A DNA stretch of 64,000 bases, from positions 3,525,389 to 3,589,388 of the forward strand of contig NC_015577.1 of the NCBI RefSeq assembly GCF_000214355.1, given 5' to 3'. The position numbers and the translations under genes were made by a program. Each line of letters opens with the position of its first letter. Position 1 is the stretch's first letter. Positions 52,765-63,276 of this stretch are shown here, piece by piece. This DNA comes from Leadbettera azotonutricia ZAS-9 (lineage in GTDB: Bacteria > Spirochaetota > Spirochaetia > Treponematales > Breznakiellaceae). The notes below the pieces were generated by a model, which did no database searches, had not been told where the DNA came from, and saw nothing but the letters and a program-made list of their open reading frames with translations.

Positions 52765-53774
52765 TTGGCGCCTGCCTTTGCCGCATCGGCGGCAGCCGGC
52801 TTCCTGGGCTGAACCCAGCCGTACTTCTTCTGAATCAGCCTGTTAAGGAACGGGGTAGCGGCATTCATAATGAGTATTCCGTAGCTGACCCCCTCGGGGT
52901 AATTGCCCCACTGGCGTATCAGCACCGTGATGAGGCCCGCGCCAAACCCGAAAATAAGCTTGCCTGTGGCGGTAACCGGCGCGGATACATAATCGGTCGC
53001 CATAAAGACTGCGCCGAAAACAACGCCGCCGCTCAGTATTGCTGCCAAGGGGTCTCTTCCCAACAGAAACGAAAACGCAAACACTGTCGCTGTCATAACA
53101 ACAGGAGCCCGCCAGTCGATTATCTTTTTTAACAGCAATACTGCGAAACCTAACAGTATTAGTACTATCGAGGATTCACCGATGCTGCCCGCATGGGTTC
53201 CGAGAAAGAGGGTTTTTACAATAGCGCCGTAACTATCCCCCAGGACGGAAAGGCTCCCCCCTGACTTGATGATCCTCAAGGGTGTTGCAGCGCCCACCGC
53301 ATCCACTGCCCCAAAAAAAGAGGGGTTCTGCCAAGTAGTGGCGGCAGCAGGAAAGCTCATAAGGAGGAAGGCCCTGCCAATCAGGGCCGGGTTAAACACA
53401 TTCGCCCCAAGGCCGCCGAAAAATTCCTTGGCTACGACAATGGCGAAAATTGACCCCAGGGCGGTCATCCACAGGGGAAGGCCCGGCGGAATTATCAGGG
53501 CCAGCAGCAATCCCGTTACCGCGGCAGAAAGATCCCCGTTGCGCAGTTCCTGTTTGGTTATCTTGCGGAAGGCAAATTCAGCGAACTCTGCGGCCGCTAT
53601 GGAAACCACTATGTTCAACAGGGCCGGGATGCCAAAAAGCGCAACCCCGAAGATCGCCGCAGGGGCAATTGCCGCCAAAACCCAGGCCATGATGACACGG
53701 CCGCCGACAGGCGAAGCAATGTGGGGGCTTGAAGATAGAAGCAGAAGAGGCGCTTCAGCCTTGGTATCGGACAT
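52761..53774 (-). CDS. rnfD: Rnf complex subunit D
   Basis: 337 residues, about nine spans. SSSPHIASPVGGRVIMAWVLAAIAPA opens it, and DAVGAATPLR contains the covalent FMN Thr. GREPLAAILSGGVVFGAVFMATD-like sequence is typical of RnfD/NqrB. It carries the ion-pump core. C-terminal tail Ala-rich. Confidence 0.95.
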   Translation of the reverse strand: MSDTKAEAPLLLLSSSPHIASPVGGRVIMAWVLAAIAPAAIFGVALFGIPALLNIVVSIAAAEFAEFAFRKITKQELRNGDLSAAVTGLLLALIIPPGLPLWMTALGSIFAIVVAKEFFGGLGANVFNPALIGRAFLLMSFPAAATTWQNPSFFGAVDAVGAATPLRIIKSGGSLSVLGDSYGAIVKTLFLGTHAGSIGESSIVLILLGFAVLLLKKIIDWRAPVVMTATVFAFSFLLGRDPLAAILSGGVVFGAVFMATDYVSAPVTATGKLIFGFGAGLITVLIRQWGNYPEGVSYGILIMNAATPFLNRLIQKKYGWVQPRKPAAADAAKAGAK

Positions 53775-53786
53775 AAGAATATCTCC

Positions 53787-55193
53787 TTAGGATTTTGCGT
53801 TTGAAGCCGGGGCGGCCGGCGCCGCAGCAGTCTGGGCCTTGGTCTGAGCCGCCTGGGCAGCCTGTACCTTAAGGCGAAGCCTCTGCTTGCCCACACGGAA
53901 ACGCTGGGTCAGCTTGATCCTGGCAGGGCACACATAGGTGCAGGCCCCGCATTCAAAACAATCCATGAGGCCCACCTTAACCGCTTCGTCCAGGTCTCCG
54001 GCCTCGATGGCATTGTTCATGATCACCGGGCTCAGCTTGCAGGAACAGTTGCGTATGCAGCGCCCGCAGCGCAGACAAGGCCCCTCGGCATCCAGCCAGG
54101 TTTCTTCTTCGGTCATGAGGATGATACCGCTGGTGTTCTTCTGAATGGGTATGTTGAGAGTAGGAACCGCAGTGCCCATCATGGGGCCGCCAAAGAGGAC
54201 TTTCCTCAATTTTGAATAATCAATATCCATAAATTGGGGCGGAAGGTCGGTCAGTATAGTGCCAATGGGCGCCCGGATGTTTTTGGGCAGCTTGCATGCC
54301 CCGCCCGACACGGTGAGATCCCGGTCGATAAGGGGCTTCCCAAGGGTAAAGGCCTCGGCGATGGCCACGAGGGAGCCTACATTGGAAACGATGCAGCCGG
54401 CATCCATGGGGAGGCCGCCCGAAGGCACTTCCCTGCCCATGAGGGCTTTAATAAGGAGCTTTTCACTGCCCTGGGGATAGAGAGTCCTGCAAAGGCCCAG
54501 GGAAATGTCCCCGCCGTATCCGCCAAGCCTCAGTTCCTGTTCCAGCATGGGGATAAGCTTGGCCTTGTTGTCTTCCATGCCAATAATGGCTTTGCCCACG
54601 CCGGTCAACTTCATCACGATGGCGAGGCCCTTTATCAAAAGGTCGGGCTTCTCGGTCATCAAGGCTTCGTCGGTGGTGAGGTAAGGTTCGCACTCGGCGC
54701 CGTCGGCAATAATCACATCGATGGGCTTGTTTGGGGGAGGCGAAAGCTTGACATGGGTGGGGAATCCTGCGCCGCCCATGCCCGTAATCCCCGCGTCCCG
54801 TATGCGCTGAAGAGCTTCTTCCTTTGTACAGGCAAAGGGGTCCAGAGGGGGCATAAAATCAGTTTCATCCGAAACCCCCTCCTCTGCTTCGATTATGATG
54901 CAGGGCCCCTCGGTATTATTGGACTGGAGCCGGTTTTCAATCTTTTTGACTATGCCGCTGATGGACGCATGAACCGGCACAGTCATGGGGCCCGGGGCGG
55001 CGCCTTCGGCTATACGCTGGCCCCGCTTCACTTTGTCGCCCACGTTTACAAGGCTTTTGTTGGGGGCGCCAAAATGCTGATTGATGGGAATCACCACTTG
55101 TTTGGGCAGGGGCGCCAGTTCTACCGGAAAGCCCTCAGTGGCATGCTTCCGGGTATTGAGCCTCAATCCCCGTTTAAATGTACTTACCGCCAT
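53787..55193 (-). CDS. rnfC: Rnf complex subunit C
   Basis: 468 residues. It has an NADH/FMN-binding N-terminal half (AGITGMGGAGFPTHVKLSPP) and two ferredoxin-type clusters, CLRCGRCIRNC and CFECGACTYVCP. The first lacks the usual Pro after its last Cys. It exchanges electrons with NAD. AAGGAG sits nine bases before the ATG. First gene of the operon; the order C-D-G-E-A-B matches acetogenic and fermentative anaerobes. The C terminus is an Ala/Gln-rich tail. Confidence 0.96.
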   Translation of the reverse strand: MAVSTFKRGLRLNTRKHATEGFPVELAPLPKQVVIPINQHFGAPNKSLVNVGDKVKRGQRIAEGAAPGPMTVPVHASISGIVKKIENRLQSNNTEGPCIIIEAEEGVSDETDFMPPLDPFACTKEEALQRIRDAGITGMGGAGFPTHVKLSPPPNKPIDVIIADGAECEPYLTTDEALMTEKPDLLIKGLAIVMKLTGVGKAIIGMEDNKAKLIPMLEQELRLGGYGGDISLGLCRTLYPQGSEKLLIKALMGREVPSGGLPMDAGCIVSNVGSLVAIAEAFTLGKPLIDRDLTVSGGACKLPKNIRAPIGTILTDLPPQFMDIDYSKLRKVLFGGPMMGTAVPTLNIPIQKNTSGIILMTEEETWLDAEGPCLRCGRCIRNCSCKLSPVIMNNAIEAGDLDEAVKVGLMDCFECGACTYVCPARIKLTQRFRVGKQRLRLKVQAAQAAQTKAQTAAAPAAPASNAKS

Positions 55194-55249
55194 TCACGGC
55201 TTCTCCTTGAACCTTCGGTGGAGGTTCCCTCTAAATCAACATCGAATGT

Positions 55250-55277
55250 TTGCCTATTATAATGAATGTGCTATACT
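55250..55277 (+). promoter_or_regulatory. Promoter candidate of addBA
   Basis: TTGCCT (-35, 55250-55255) and TATACT (-10, 55272-55277) with a 16-base spacer. The -35 abuts the -10 of the rnf promoter, so both polymerases would compete. The start site near 55284 places an ATG (55286) at the very 5' end, which opens a seven-codon frame (MKGEINR) ending five bases before addB. Confidence 0.5.
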
Positions 55278-55284
55278 TTTTCAA
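55256..55284 (-). promoter_or_regulatory. Promoter of the rnf operon
   Basis: TTGAAA (-35, 55279-55284) and TATAAT (-10, 55256-55261), spacer 17 bases, minus strand. The leader of about 55 bases holds a GAACCT/AGGTTC hairpin. The site is interlocked with the opposing addB promoter. Confidence 0.8.
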
Positions 55285-55313
55285 TATGAAAGGTGAAATA
55301 AACAGATAAAAAA

Positions 55314-58172
55314 ATGAATATAATAGTAGAAACTATTAAAAGGGAAATCGCCAACCAGGAAGTCCGCTTCGTGTTTCCTTCGGGACTCGCTGCGGATCTC
55401 TGGGCACGCAGGACCTGTACCCTGGGTCTGGCCCGCTCTATAGCGGGGAACCGTTTCCTGGCCTGGGACTATTTCAAGGAAGAAGTGATACGGGAGGAAG
55501 TGAAAGACAAATCCCCGGCCTCCCAGGTTGTGCGGAAACTTTTTGCAGAGCTCCTGGTGAAAAAAAACGCAGAGGCCACAATTTTAGAAAATGCTGACAA
55601 AATAAGGCAGAATGTTGATTCCGCCGGAAGGCCCAGGCGCGGAGCTTCGGGGTTCCCCCTGCTTGCGGTGATCCCACCTGAACATGCCAAGGGAGGGAGC
55701 GTCTTTACCGCTTCCATAGCCCAGGCCCTCCCCTCCCTCGCGTACTGGGAAAATTTAAAAAGCAATACCCGCAGGGAAAATGATGACGAGGACAAGGATT
55801 ATGAAATCATTAAAAAAGAATACAAAGAATTTTTGGATCATTACAAATTTTTTGAACCCTCCTGGGAAAAAGCAAAGATCAAAACCGGGAAAATCCGGTA
55901 CATCATTTTTTTTCCTGAACTCATCGAAGACTTTCAGGAATATGCAGAATTGCTAAAGCCGCCTCTGGCGACCAAAATACTTCTGGACAGTCTGGAGCCT
56001 GCAAGGCCCGAACTTCTGCTGTATAAATCGGTAAGGGAAGAAATACGCAGCGCTGTCTTGGAAATACGCCGCCTCCATCAAGAGCAAAAAATCCCTTATG
56101 AAAAAATAGCCATAAGCCTGCCGGGGCTTGAAGATATGGAGCCCTGCTTGATCCGTGAATTATCGCTTTTCCATATTCCATATATCAGACGGGCAGGGAA
56201 AAAACTGGGGGAAAACAGCATAGGCAGGCTTTTTTCACGCATCAATGACTGCGCTGCCAACAGTTTTTCGTTTAACAGCCTTAAAGCCCTGATCTTAAGC
56301 GACCTGCCCTGGAAAAACCCTGAAAGCAATGACGCCCTCATTAATTTTGGCATTGTGAATAACTGTGTTTCCCCTTATTCCCAGGGAAAGGATCTTATAG
56401 ATGTCTGGGAAAGCGCTTTCAAAGATGCCTATAAAGACGAAGAAAAAAAATTGGCTTCCTATTATTGGGATTTAAAAAGAAAGATAAACGATCTTGCAGG
56501 ATCAAAAACGCTAAAAGACATACGGAAATACTATTTTGCCTTCCGCCGGCTTCTGGACATGGATAAAATTTCGGATGCAGACAATGCAGTATTGGGCCGC
56601 TGTATTGAGGAGCTCAATTCCCTTATCGAACTTGAAGACAAGCTTGGAGATGCGATTCTCCAGTCGCCCTTGAATTTTTACATTTCCCTGCTTGGAGAAA
56701 AATCCTATGTGCCTGCAGGGCAAAAGCCCGGGGTGAACATCTTCCCCTGGAGGGTTGCCGCCGCCTCTCCGTTCCAATATCATTTTGTGCTTAATGCATC
56801 GCAGAACGATTCCATGGTGCTTTACCAGTCCCTGAAATTCCTGGGCCAGGACAAGCGCAAATTGCTTAATCTTGAAGACCATGATGCCACCCCTGCATTT
56901 TTCCTGCTCTGCAATGCCGGCAGAATCAGCGCGTCAACCCAGACCTTTTCAGGCTGGACTATACCGCACAGCTTTTTTGCCGGAGGAAAAGGCCTGACTG
57001 TAAAGCCCCCAGCCACCCCTGATGATCCCTACCGCCATGAACGGCAATGGTGGGCAGGGGACAGGGCGGGAAAAGATTTTGCCAAAGAAATTTTTGCCCT
57101 GCAGAAAGAAGGCTTTGATCATTGGAGCAGGATCCTTGCCCTGCGCGGCGGCAAAAGTTTTTCATTTTTCATCAGCCCGTTAATAGAAAACGGAATTCCC
57201 CGGGAATTGCTTGACAAGAGAATCTGGAGACAGGACGAAAAAAGCAGCGATCCCCTCCTGATTGCAACGCCCACAAAAGATCTCAACGACTTTTTTAAAT
57301 GCCCTGTGCTCTGGCTTTACAAACGGATATTCGGCGTAGAAGAATTCTACCTCGAAGCCAAGCTGCTGGACGATGAATCATTAGGCATATTATATCATAA
57401 TATACTAAAAGAGCTTTTTGAAAAAATCAAAAAGGAAGATCATTCTTTTAAGGCAGCCAGGCTGAAGGAATATAAAAAGTGGGTTATAGATATCGCTAAA
57501 ACCTGCATAAAAAAAGACAGGACATTCAAAGGCCCTCTTGCCCTCCCCCTTCTTACTTCACAGGCAGCGGGAATCTCAAATAAGATAAATGTTCTGCTGG
57601 AAGCGGAGGCAAATTACTTTAACAATTATGCCGTGGCGGAACTTGAAGTGCCTCTGGAATTGCGTAAAAACAATGTGCTTATCAAAGGAACACTCGACAG
57701 GGTTTCCCTGCATCCTGACGGCTATCCTGTAATCATTGATTATAAAACCGGCGAGGCCCCAAAACAAACCGAAAAGAAGAATATTGAAAAACAGCCCCTT
57801 AAGGATTTCCAGATGCCCCTTTATATCAAGCTTTATGAGGAGCTGCTCAAAGCCGATGAAACAAAAAAGGGCAAAAAGGTTGAAGGCGCTTTTTATTTCA
57901 GCATAAACAAGCACAGCGCCACCCCGGTAATCGGGAATCTGCCGAGAAAAAAAACAAACTCTACCCGTGAGGATTACGAGCCCTTCCTTAAAGCCGCAGA
58001 CGGCAACCTTGAAATTTTTTATCAGGCTGTAGCAAACTGCCGTTTTATCCCCAGGGAAATCAATTTTAAGGACTGCGGTTCCTGCAAATATAAAACAGCA
58101 TGCCGTTCAGTGTATTTCCTGAACCCCGGCGAACTTCCGGCAAGAAAGAACGGGGAAGAGGAGGAACCATGA
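55314..58172 (+). CDS. addB: AddB-type nuclease/helicase subunit with [4Fe-4S] nuclease domain
   Basis: 952 residues. The C-terminal PD-(D/E)XK nuclease shows VIIDYKTGEAP (D809, K811). Four cysteines, C663 at the nuclease start and C921, C924 and C930 (CGSCKYKTAC), form the iron-sulfur staple of AddB-type and related nucleases. The N-terminal part is a diverged, probably inactive helicase-like fold with no Walker A. With AddA it processes double-strand ends for recombination. No good SD is seen; a leader mini-frame precedes it. The stop overlaps the addA start by four bases. Confidence 0.82.
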   Translation: MNIIVETIKREIANQEVRFVFPSGLAADLWARRTCTLGLARSIAGNRFLAWDYFKEEVIREEVKDKSPASQVVRKLFAELLVKKNAEATILENADKIRQNVDSAGRPRRGASGFPLLAVIPPEHAKGGSVFTASIAQALPSLAYWENLKSNTRRENDDEDKDYEIIKKEYKEFLDHYKFFEPSWEKAKIKTGKIRYIIFFPELIEDFQEYAELLKPPLATKILLDSLEPARPELLLYKSVREEIRSAVLEIRRLHQEQKIPYEKIAISLPGLEDMEPCLIRELSLFHIPYIRRAGKKLGENSIGRLFSRINDCAANSFSFNSLKALILSDLPWKNPESNDALINFGIVNNCVSPYSQGKDLIDVWESAFKDAYKDEEKKLASYYWDLKRKINDLAGSKTLKDIRKYYFAFRRLLDMDKISDADNAVLGRCIEELNSLIELEDKLGDAILQSPLNFYISLLGEKSYVPAGQKPGVNIFPWRVAAASPFQYHFVLNASQNDSMVLYQSLKFLGQDKRKLLNLEDHDATPAFFLLCNAGRISASTQTFSGWTIPHSFFAGGKGLTVKPPATPDDPYRHERQWWAGDRAGKDFAKEIFALQKEGFDHWSRILALRGGKSFSFFISPLIENGIPRELLDKRIWRQDEKSSDPLLIATPTKDLNDFFKCPVLWLYKRIFGVEEFYLEAKLLDDESLGILYHNILKELFEKIKKEDHSFKAARLKEYKKWVIDIAKTCIKKDRTFKGPLALPLLTSQAAGISNKINVLLEAEANYFNNYAVAELEVPLELRKNNVLIKGTLDRVSLHPDGYPVIIDYKTGEAPKQTEKKNIEKQPLKDFQMPLYIKLYEELLKADETKKGKKVEGAFYFSINKHSATPVIGNLPRKKTNSTREDYEPFLKAADGNLEIFYQAVANCRFIPREINFKDCGSCKYKTACRSVYFLNPGELPARKNGEEEEP

Positions 58173-61100
58173 AAAATCTCCTGAAAGCTCTCGACCCTGG
58201 ACAATGCGATGCAGCCACCTTGTTCTCTAATGGCATTGCCGCAGCCGGAGCAGGTTCGGGAAAGACCAAAGTCCTTGCCACCCGCTATGCCTGGCTTATA
58301 ATGGAAAAAAACCTTAAGCCCGAAGAAATCCTGGCCCTCACCTTCACCAACAAAGCGGTAAGCGAAATGTACAGCCGCATTTATAACTTTCTCCTTGAGG
58401 AACAAAAAGACAACCCCAAGGCACAGGAAGCGTTAAAGCTCTTTCACAAAGCCCGGATAAGCACCCTGGATTCATTTTCGGCCCAGGTAGGGCGCATTGC
58501 ATCGCGCCGTTACGGCATAAGCCCTGACTTTTCGAGCGACGACCAGGGCATAAAGGAATTGGCAAGGGATTCGGCTCTGCGTTTTGTCCTGGACCATTTG
58601 AATGATCCTGCAATTCAGAGGCTTCTTGAAGAAAATAAAATAAAAAAGATTGCCGAAGATATTTTCGCAGAAATAGTGCTGGAATACAGCCCCATATCAA
58701 GCCCCCTTGATTTCAACGAGGAGCTGGAGCTTCAAAAGAAAGAAATAACCCTCGCATGGAAAGAAAAATCAGGCGCGGCTGATGCAATCATAGAACTACT
58801 GATCAGCGAAACAGATCGCCTGGGAAGCTCTGTAAAGAGCATCAAGGCCAGCCAAAAACTGACGGAAATTTTTGCAGGAAAGAGTCCGCCAAAAACGCCC
58901 GATATAAACCCCTTGCTGGAAGATAAATCCCCGTCTCCTGAATCAAGGCAGGAAATAGCCGAATACTTTGCATACCTTTCGGAAATAATCGCCGTTGCTG
59001 CCAATTTCGGCAATTCAAGCGATTTCACCCTTATAGAGGAAAATTTTAAAACCCTTAAAGGCAACATTGCAAAAAAAGACGGCCTGTATTTTGAACTTGA
59101 ATCTATAGCCAATTATGCCCTGCAATTCAGCATCACTTCCGGGATTTTCAGGCTGCTTAAAATATTCCAGGAAGAATTCAATGAAAAAAAACGTGCTTCA
59201 GGGAAGCTGACCTTTAATGACATTGCCCATCTTGCTGTTGACGCCCTCAAAGATCATCCTGATATACGGAAGGTTTATAAAGATTCCGTTGCCAGGATCA
59301 TGATCGACGAATTCCAGGACAACAACAAACTGCAACGGGATTTGATTTACCTGTTGGCTGAAGATCCCAAAAGGGAAGAAAAAGGCATCCCGCCCATTGA
59401 ATGCCTTAATCCGGACAAGATGTTTTTTGTGGGCGACGAGAAACAGTCAATTTACCGCTTCCGGGGTGCGGATGTAGCGGTCTTTCGGGGCTTGGGCAAC
59501 GACATTTTCAAAGGCGAAGCCAAAGCGCAGGGCAGCATCAGCCTGAATCACAATTACCGGTCCCGGCCAAATCTCATCGCTGCTTTCAATAAAATCTTTG
59601 GCAACCTGGACGAGGGTGAGGATGATGAAGAGGGGAAAGCCGGAGGCGTCTTTCTTCCCATAAACGATTCTTTGCCCGATTATGAAGCCATATACCGCCG
59701 CATAAAGCCCCCTGAAGGTTCGGCGAAAGAAACTGAAAGCCTGGTTCACTTTTGTTTTCTCGATTCCGGCCGCCTGGCTGATAACGATCCTGACGGCACG
59801 AGTTCCCAGGATCTTGAAGCGGCTTTTATTGCGAATAAGATACAGACCCTTATTCAAAACAAGGAAAAAATCCCGGAACGCGCAAAAGAAGGCGCTATTG
59901 CCTGGCGGCAATGCAGATACAGCGATTTTGCCATCCTTGAACGTTCTTATACCCACCAGCAGGCATTGGAAAAACAATTCCGTAATTTCGGCATTCCTTA
60001 CAACACGGATCGCCCTGCGGGACTTTTCAGCGACGGCCCTGTTAACGATCTCAAATCTTATCTGAGACTTTTGGTTTACCCCCAGGATCGGATTGCATAT
60101 GCAGCATTGCTGCGTTCGCCGTTTATGCGCTTAAGCGATCTTGCCCTTTCAATCTGCATGCTCAGCCCTGTTAAAGAGCCTTTCAGCGAAGAACTGGACA
60201 AAGATATCCCCAAAGAAGATTTGCAGCTCTATCAGTCGGCCAGAGAGCATTACCGGGCGATGAAAGAGGCAAGCCGGAGCCTTCCCCTTACAGAATTGCT
60301 GACAAAGCTTTGGTACCAGGAAGGCTACCGTTACGAAACCCTGTGGCAGGAATCCTCGCAGGTTTACGAGGGATTATTCGATCTCTTTTTTGAATTTGCC
60401 CGGAATATTGAAGGCAGGGGGAAGAGCCTTGCCGAATTTCTCGATTATCTTGAAGACGTGATCAGCAAGGAAGAAAAGCCTGATGATATGGATATTCCCA
60501 GCGAAGACGGTACAGGCGTGCGCATCATGTCCATACACAAAAGCAAGGGCCTGGAATTCCCCATAGTTTTCCTCTTTGACTGCGCCAATTCGGGAAACAA
60601 CAAGGCAAGCTCCGGTCTGATTACCAACCATGAAAAATGGGGCATAAGCCTTAAACTGCCCCAGGCTAATGAATTGCCCCTTGAAGGGGACAACTATTTC
60701 CGCCGGCTCCAAAGAGCGGAGGAAAAACTAAAAAGCACAGCGGAACTGCGAAGGCTTCTGTATGTAGCCATGACCCGGGCAGAAAGCCGCCTGTTCCTTA
60801 CCCTTGCACTGCCAAAGCAGAATAACGGAGAAAGAGAAGCAAACAATCTGACGAATAATGAATGGAACGCTGATAAAATCAGGGAAAGGCTTTCCCAGCT
60901 CAATGCCAAAGACAGCGACAGCCAATCCAGCTTCCTTAAACTCCTGACCCCTATAGCAGCCAAAGACTTAGGTTCCCTCTGCACAATCGAGGCTATTCAG
61001 GTTTTATCCCGGAAAGAAATCCTTTTCCTCGCCGCGCCCTTTAGGGACAAATCCAGGTCCGATGCTGACAAAACAAAAGCCGCAGCCGATGCCCGGCCCT

Positions 61101-61789
61101 TTTATGAACATGCAACCCTTATTGAAAAAGAAGAAGTGCAGCCCGAAACCCTCTCGGCAAGCAAACTCCACATCAGTACTAAAACTCATGAGCCTGCAGA
61201 AAACAATGCCCCTCCTGCAACAGATGCCGGTAATTACAGCATTAGCCTGCTGGAAAAAGCCGGCCTTAACGCTGCCGATTTCGGAACCATAGTGCATGCC
61301 GTATTGGAAGGAACCCTTAACAAACACCAACCCTTCATCCCCTCGCGCATTGTTTCCCGGCTGGAGGATGAAAAGGATTTAGCCGTCATACTTGAAGAAG
61401 CGGGCCGCATGGCGGACAAATTCCTGGCCTCCGGACTTGGCATAAAGTGCCTGGCCTCTGGCTTTTGTGAACCTGAATACCCCATTATTACCGCGGTCAC
61501 GATTGGAGATCGCAGCATTCCCATTACCGGGCAGATCGACCTTCTCTATGAAGACAGCGCAAGCATGGTCATTGTCGATTTTAAAACCGATAAGGTTGAA
61601 AACCCCGAAGACCATTACGAGCAGCTCGCTGTTTACCAGCGGGCCGTCTCGGATATCTTTGGAAAACCCGTTAAATCCTGGCTCTATTACCTGCGCAGCG
61701 GCAATGCGGTGGATGTCAGCGATCAGGCTGAGATGATTTCAATTGAGAAGGCGGCTGAGGCTTACTGCGCGGAAGTTATGCTTCGCTAA
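58169..61789 (+). CDS. addA: AddA-type UvrD-like helicase/nuclease
   Basis: 1206 residues from the ATG at 58169, which overlaps the addB stop (ATGA); GAGGAGG lies just upstream. An earlier in-frame ATG is inside addB. Superfamily 1 helicase motifs: GAGSGKT (27-33), ALTFTNKAVSEM, RIMIDEFQDNNKLQRD (DEFQD), FVGDEKQSIYRFRGAD, LNHNYRSRP, RIMSIHKSKGLEFP and YVAMTRAESRLF. The C-terminal nuclease has IVDFKTDKVENPEDHYEQLAVYQ (D1137, K1139). It unwinds and degrades DNA ends with AddB. Complete and apparently functional. Confidence 0.92.
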   Translation: MKNLLKALDPGQCDAATLFSNGIAAAGAGSGKTKVLATRYAWLIMEKNLKPEEILALTFTNKAVSEMYSRIYNFLLEEQKDNPKAQEALKLFHKARISTLDSFSAQVGRIASRRYGISPDFSSDDQGIKELARDSALRFVLDHLNDPAIQRLLEENKIKKIAEDIFAEIVLEYSPISSPLDFNEELELQKKEITLAWKEKSGAADAIIELLISETDRLGSSVKSIKASQKLTEIFAGKSPPKTPDINPLLEDKSPSPESRQEIAEYFAYLSEIIAVAANFGNSSDFTLIEENFKTLKGNIAKKDGLYFELESIANYALQFSITSGIFRLLKIFQEEFNEKKRASGKLTFNDIAHLAVDALKDHPDIRKVYKDSVARIMIDEFQDNNKLQRDLIYLLAEDPKREEKGIPPIECLNPDKMFFVGDEKQSIYRFRGADVAVFRGLGNDIFKGEAKAQGSISLNHNYRSRPNLIAAFNKIFGNLDEGEDDEEGKAGGVFLPINDSLPDYEAIYRRIKPPEGSAKETESLVHFCFLDSGRLADNDPDGTSSQDLEAAFIANKIQTLIQNKEKIPERAKEGAIAWRQCRYSDFAILERSYTHQQALEKQFRNFGIPYNTDRPAGLFSDGPVNDLKSYLRLLVYPQDRIAYAALLRSPFMRLSDLALSICMLSPVKEPFSEELDKDIPKEDLQLYQSAREHYRAMKEASRSLPLTELLTKLWYQEGYRYETLWQESSQVYEGLFDLFFEFARNIEGRGKSLAEFLDYLEDVISKEEKPDDMDIPSEDGTGVRIMSIHKSKGLEFPIVFLFDCANSGNNKASSGLITNHEKWGISLKLPQANELPLEGDNYFRRLQRAEEKLKSTAELRRLLYVAMTRAESRLFLTLALPKQNNGEREANNLTNNEWNADKIRERLSQLNAKDSDSQSSFLKLLTPIAAKDLGSLCTIEAIQVLSRKEILFLAAPFRDKSRSDADKTKAAADARPFYEHATLIEKEEVQPETLSASKLHISTKTHEPAENNAPPATDAGNYSISLLEKAGLNAADFGTIVHAVLEGTLNKHQPFIPSRIVSRLEDEKDLAVILEEAGRMADKFLASGLGIKCLASGFCEPEYPIITAVTIGDRSIPITGQIDLLYEDSASMVIVDFKTDKVENPEDHYEQLAVYQRAVSDIFGKPVKSWLYYLRSGNAVDVSDQAEMISIEKAAEAYCAEVMLR

Positions 61790-63165
61790 ACCGTCAAATT
61801 CCTCACCCACCGCTCCTTATTGTAAAAATAACGGGCGATGAAGCATTTGAGTATGTCCGTGGATTTAATAATGCCGAACATGCCCACAGGCCCCACATCG
61901 GTGAAATGGGCGAGGAGGAAGGCGCCGGGAATGACGATGCCGACATTCACCGTGGTATCGGTACAGAAACCCATGAAGGTATCGCCGCCGGCGCGGCACA
62001 CGGCAAACTGGGCGTTGAGAACGGCCCATATCGGAAAATAGCAAAGTATCACCAGGACAAGCCCAAGGCCTATGCCCCGCGCTTCGAGGGTAAGGTTGGA
62101 AAAGACCAGGGGTATGAGAAAATATGCGGCGGCAGCTCCAACAATACTGATGACCGCGCCTGCAATTAATCCACCTGACAGTATCCATTTGCCCCGGCTG
62201 CGGGCCTCGTCCAGTTTGCCTGCCCCGAGGCTTCCACCGACCAGTACAGCTGCGGTAGTCCATATCCCTCCAAAAAGGAGAAAGAAGATATTGGCAATGG
62301 TACTGCCCGCGGACATACCCGCCATGGTTTCCGCCCCTCCCCTGCCGTTGTAGAGGGCGACCATGATGGTCTCGGAAGCGACCCACGAAGCTTCGGAGAT
62401 GAACATCATCACGGATTTGGAAATTATCTTCCTTACCAAAGACCGGTCCACTTTGAGGATATATCTGAAGGGGCTATAAAAGGCTATCTTTTTTCTGTTT
62501 GCATAAATGATGAAGGCCGCTGCTTCAAAGGTCCTCGCAGCGATAGTAGCAATGGCAGCGCCGCTTATTTCAAGCCGCGGCGCCCCGAGATTCCCGTAAA
62601 TCAGGAACCAGTTGCCAATAGTGTTAATCACCGTAGCGATAGCGGAAATATAAAGCGGAACCTTTGTCTCGCCTGTTTCCCTGAGGGACGATCCGATGGC
62701 AGTCGAAATAACCATGGGCACAAGGGTAAACGAAATCAGCCTGAGATAATTGGCGCCCCTTGGGATAACTTCATCCCTCGCAGCATTCCCCACGGTCATC
62801 ATTCCGATAAGCCCTTCGGGGATAATCCAAAACAGAACAAAGAACGCCAAAGCCCCCGCAAGGCCGAAGAGCACCTTGAAACGGTACGCATGCTTCATGC
62901 CCTCGGGATCATTCGCGCCCCTGAACTGGGCAAGGTAGATGCCCCCCGCCTGGCAGGTGATGTTCACGAAGACAATATAAATAAAGAGCATTTGGTTTGC
63001 CACATTTACTGCGGCCATACTGGCGTCCCCAAGGCCCGCGACCATGAAGTTGTCGATGAGGGAGACCATGCTCATAATGAACTGCTGGAGCATTACCGGG
63101 AGGGCGATACTCAGGGCTTCCCGGTAAAAACTAAGAGGACCCAAACGTTTAACACGGAACGGCAA
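61786..63165 (-). CDS. MATE-family efflux transporter
   Basis: 459 residues, twelve hydrophobic spans in two halves. IALPVMLQQFIMSMVSLIDNFMVAGLGDASMAAVNVANQ is the family opening, with similar spacing in the second half (FISEASWVASETIMVALYNGRGGAETMAGMSAG). It exports cationic compounds or drugs using Na+ or H+. Its stop overlaps the addA stop by three bases tail to tail. Substrate unknown. Confidence 0.92.
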   Translation of the reverse strand: MPFRVKRLGPLSFYREALSIALPVMLQQFIMSMVSLIDNFMVAGLGDASMAAVNVANQMLFIYIVFVNITCQAGGIYLAQFRGANDPEGMKHAYRFKVLFGLAGALAFFVLFWIIPEGLIGMMTVGNAARDEVIPRGANYLRLISFTLVPMVISTAIGSSLRETGETKVPLYISAIATVINTIGNWFLIYGNLGAPRLEISGAAIATIAARTFEAAAFIIYANRKKIAFYSPFRYILKVDRSLVRKIISKSVMMFISEASWVASETIMVALYNGRGGAETMAGMSAGSTIANIFFLLFGGIWTTAAVLVGGSLGAGKLDEARSRGKWILSGGLIAGAVISIVGAAAAYFLIPLVFSNLTLEARGIGLGLVLVILCYFPIWAVLNAQFAVCRAGGDTFMGFCTDTTVNVGIVIPGAFLLAHFTDVGPVGMFGIIKSTDILKCFIARYFYNKERWVRNLTV

Positions 63166-63276
63166 TCTAGGCGTCCTGCTCGACTGCCAATGCTGCTATC
63201 AAAACATCCGCCATTTTTTCAAACCGCCATGCCTGAATACTAGCCTACAAAGGGCGATTATGCTAGGATCTTTTGA

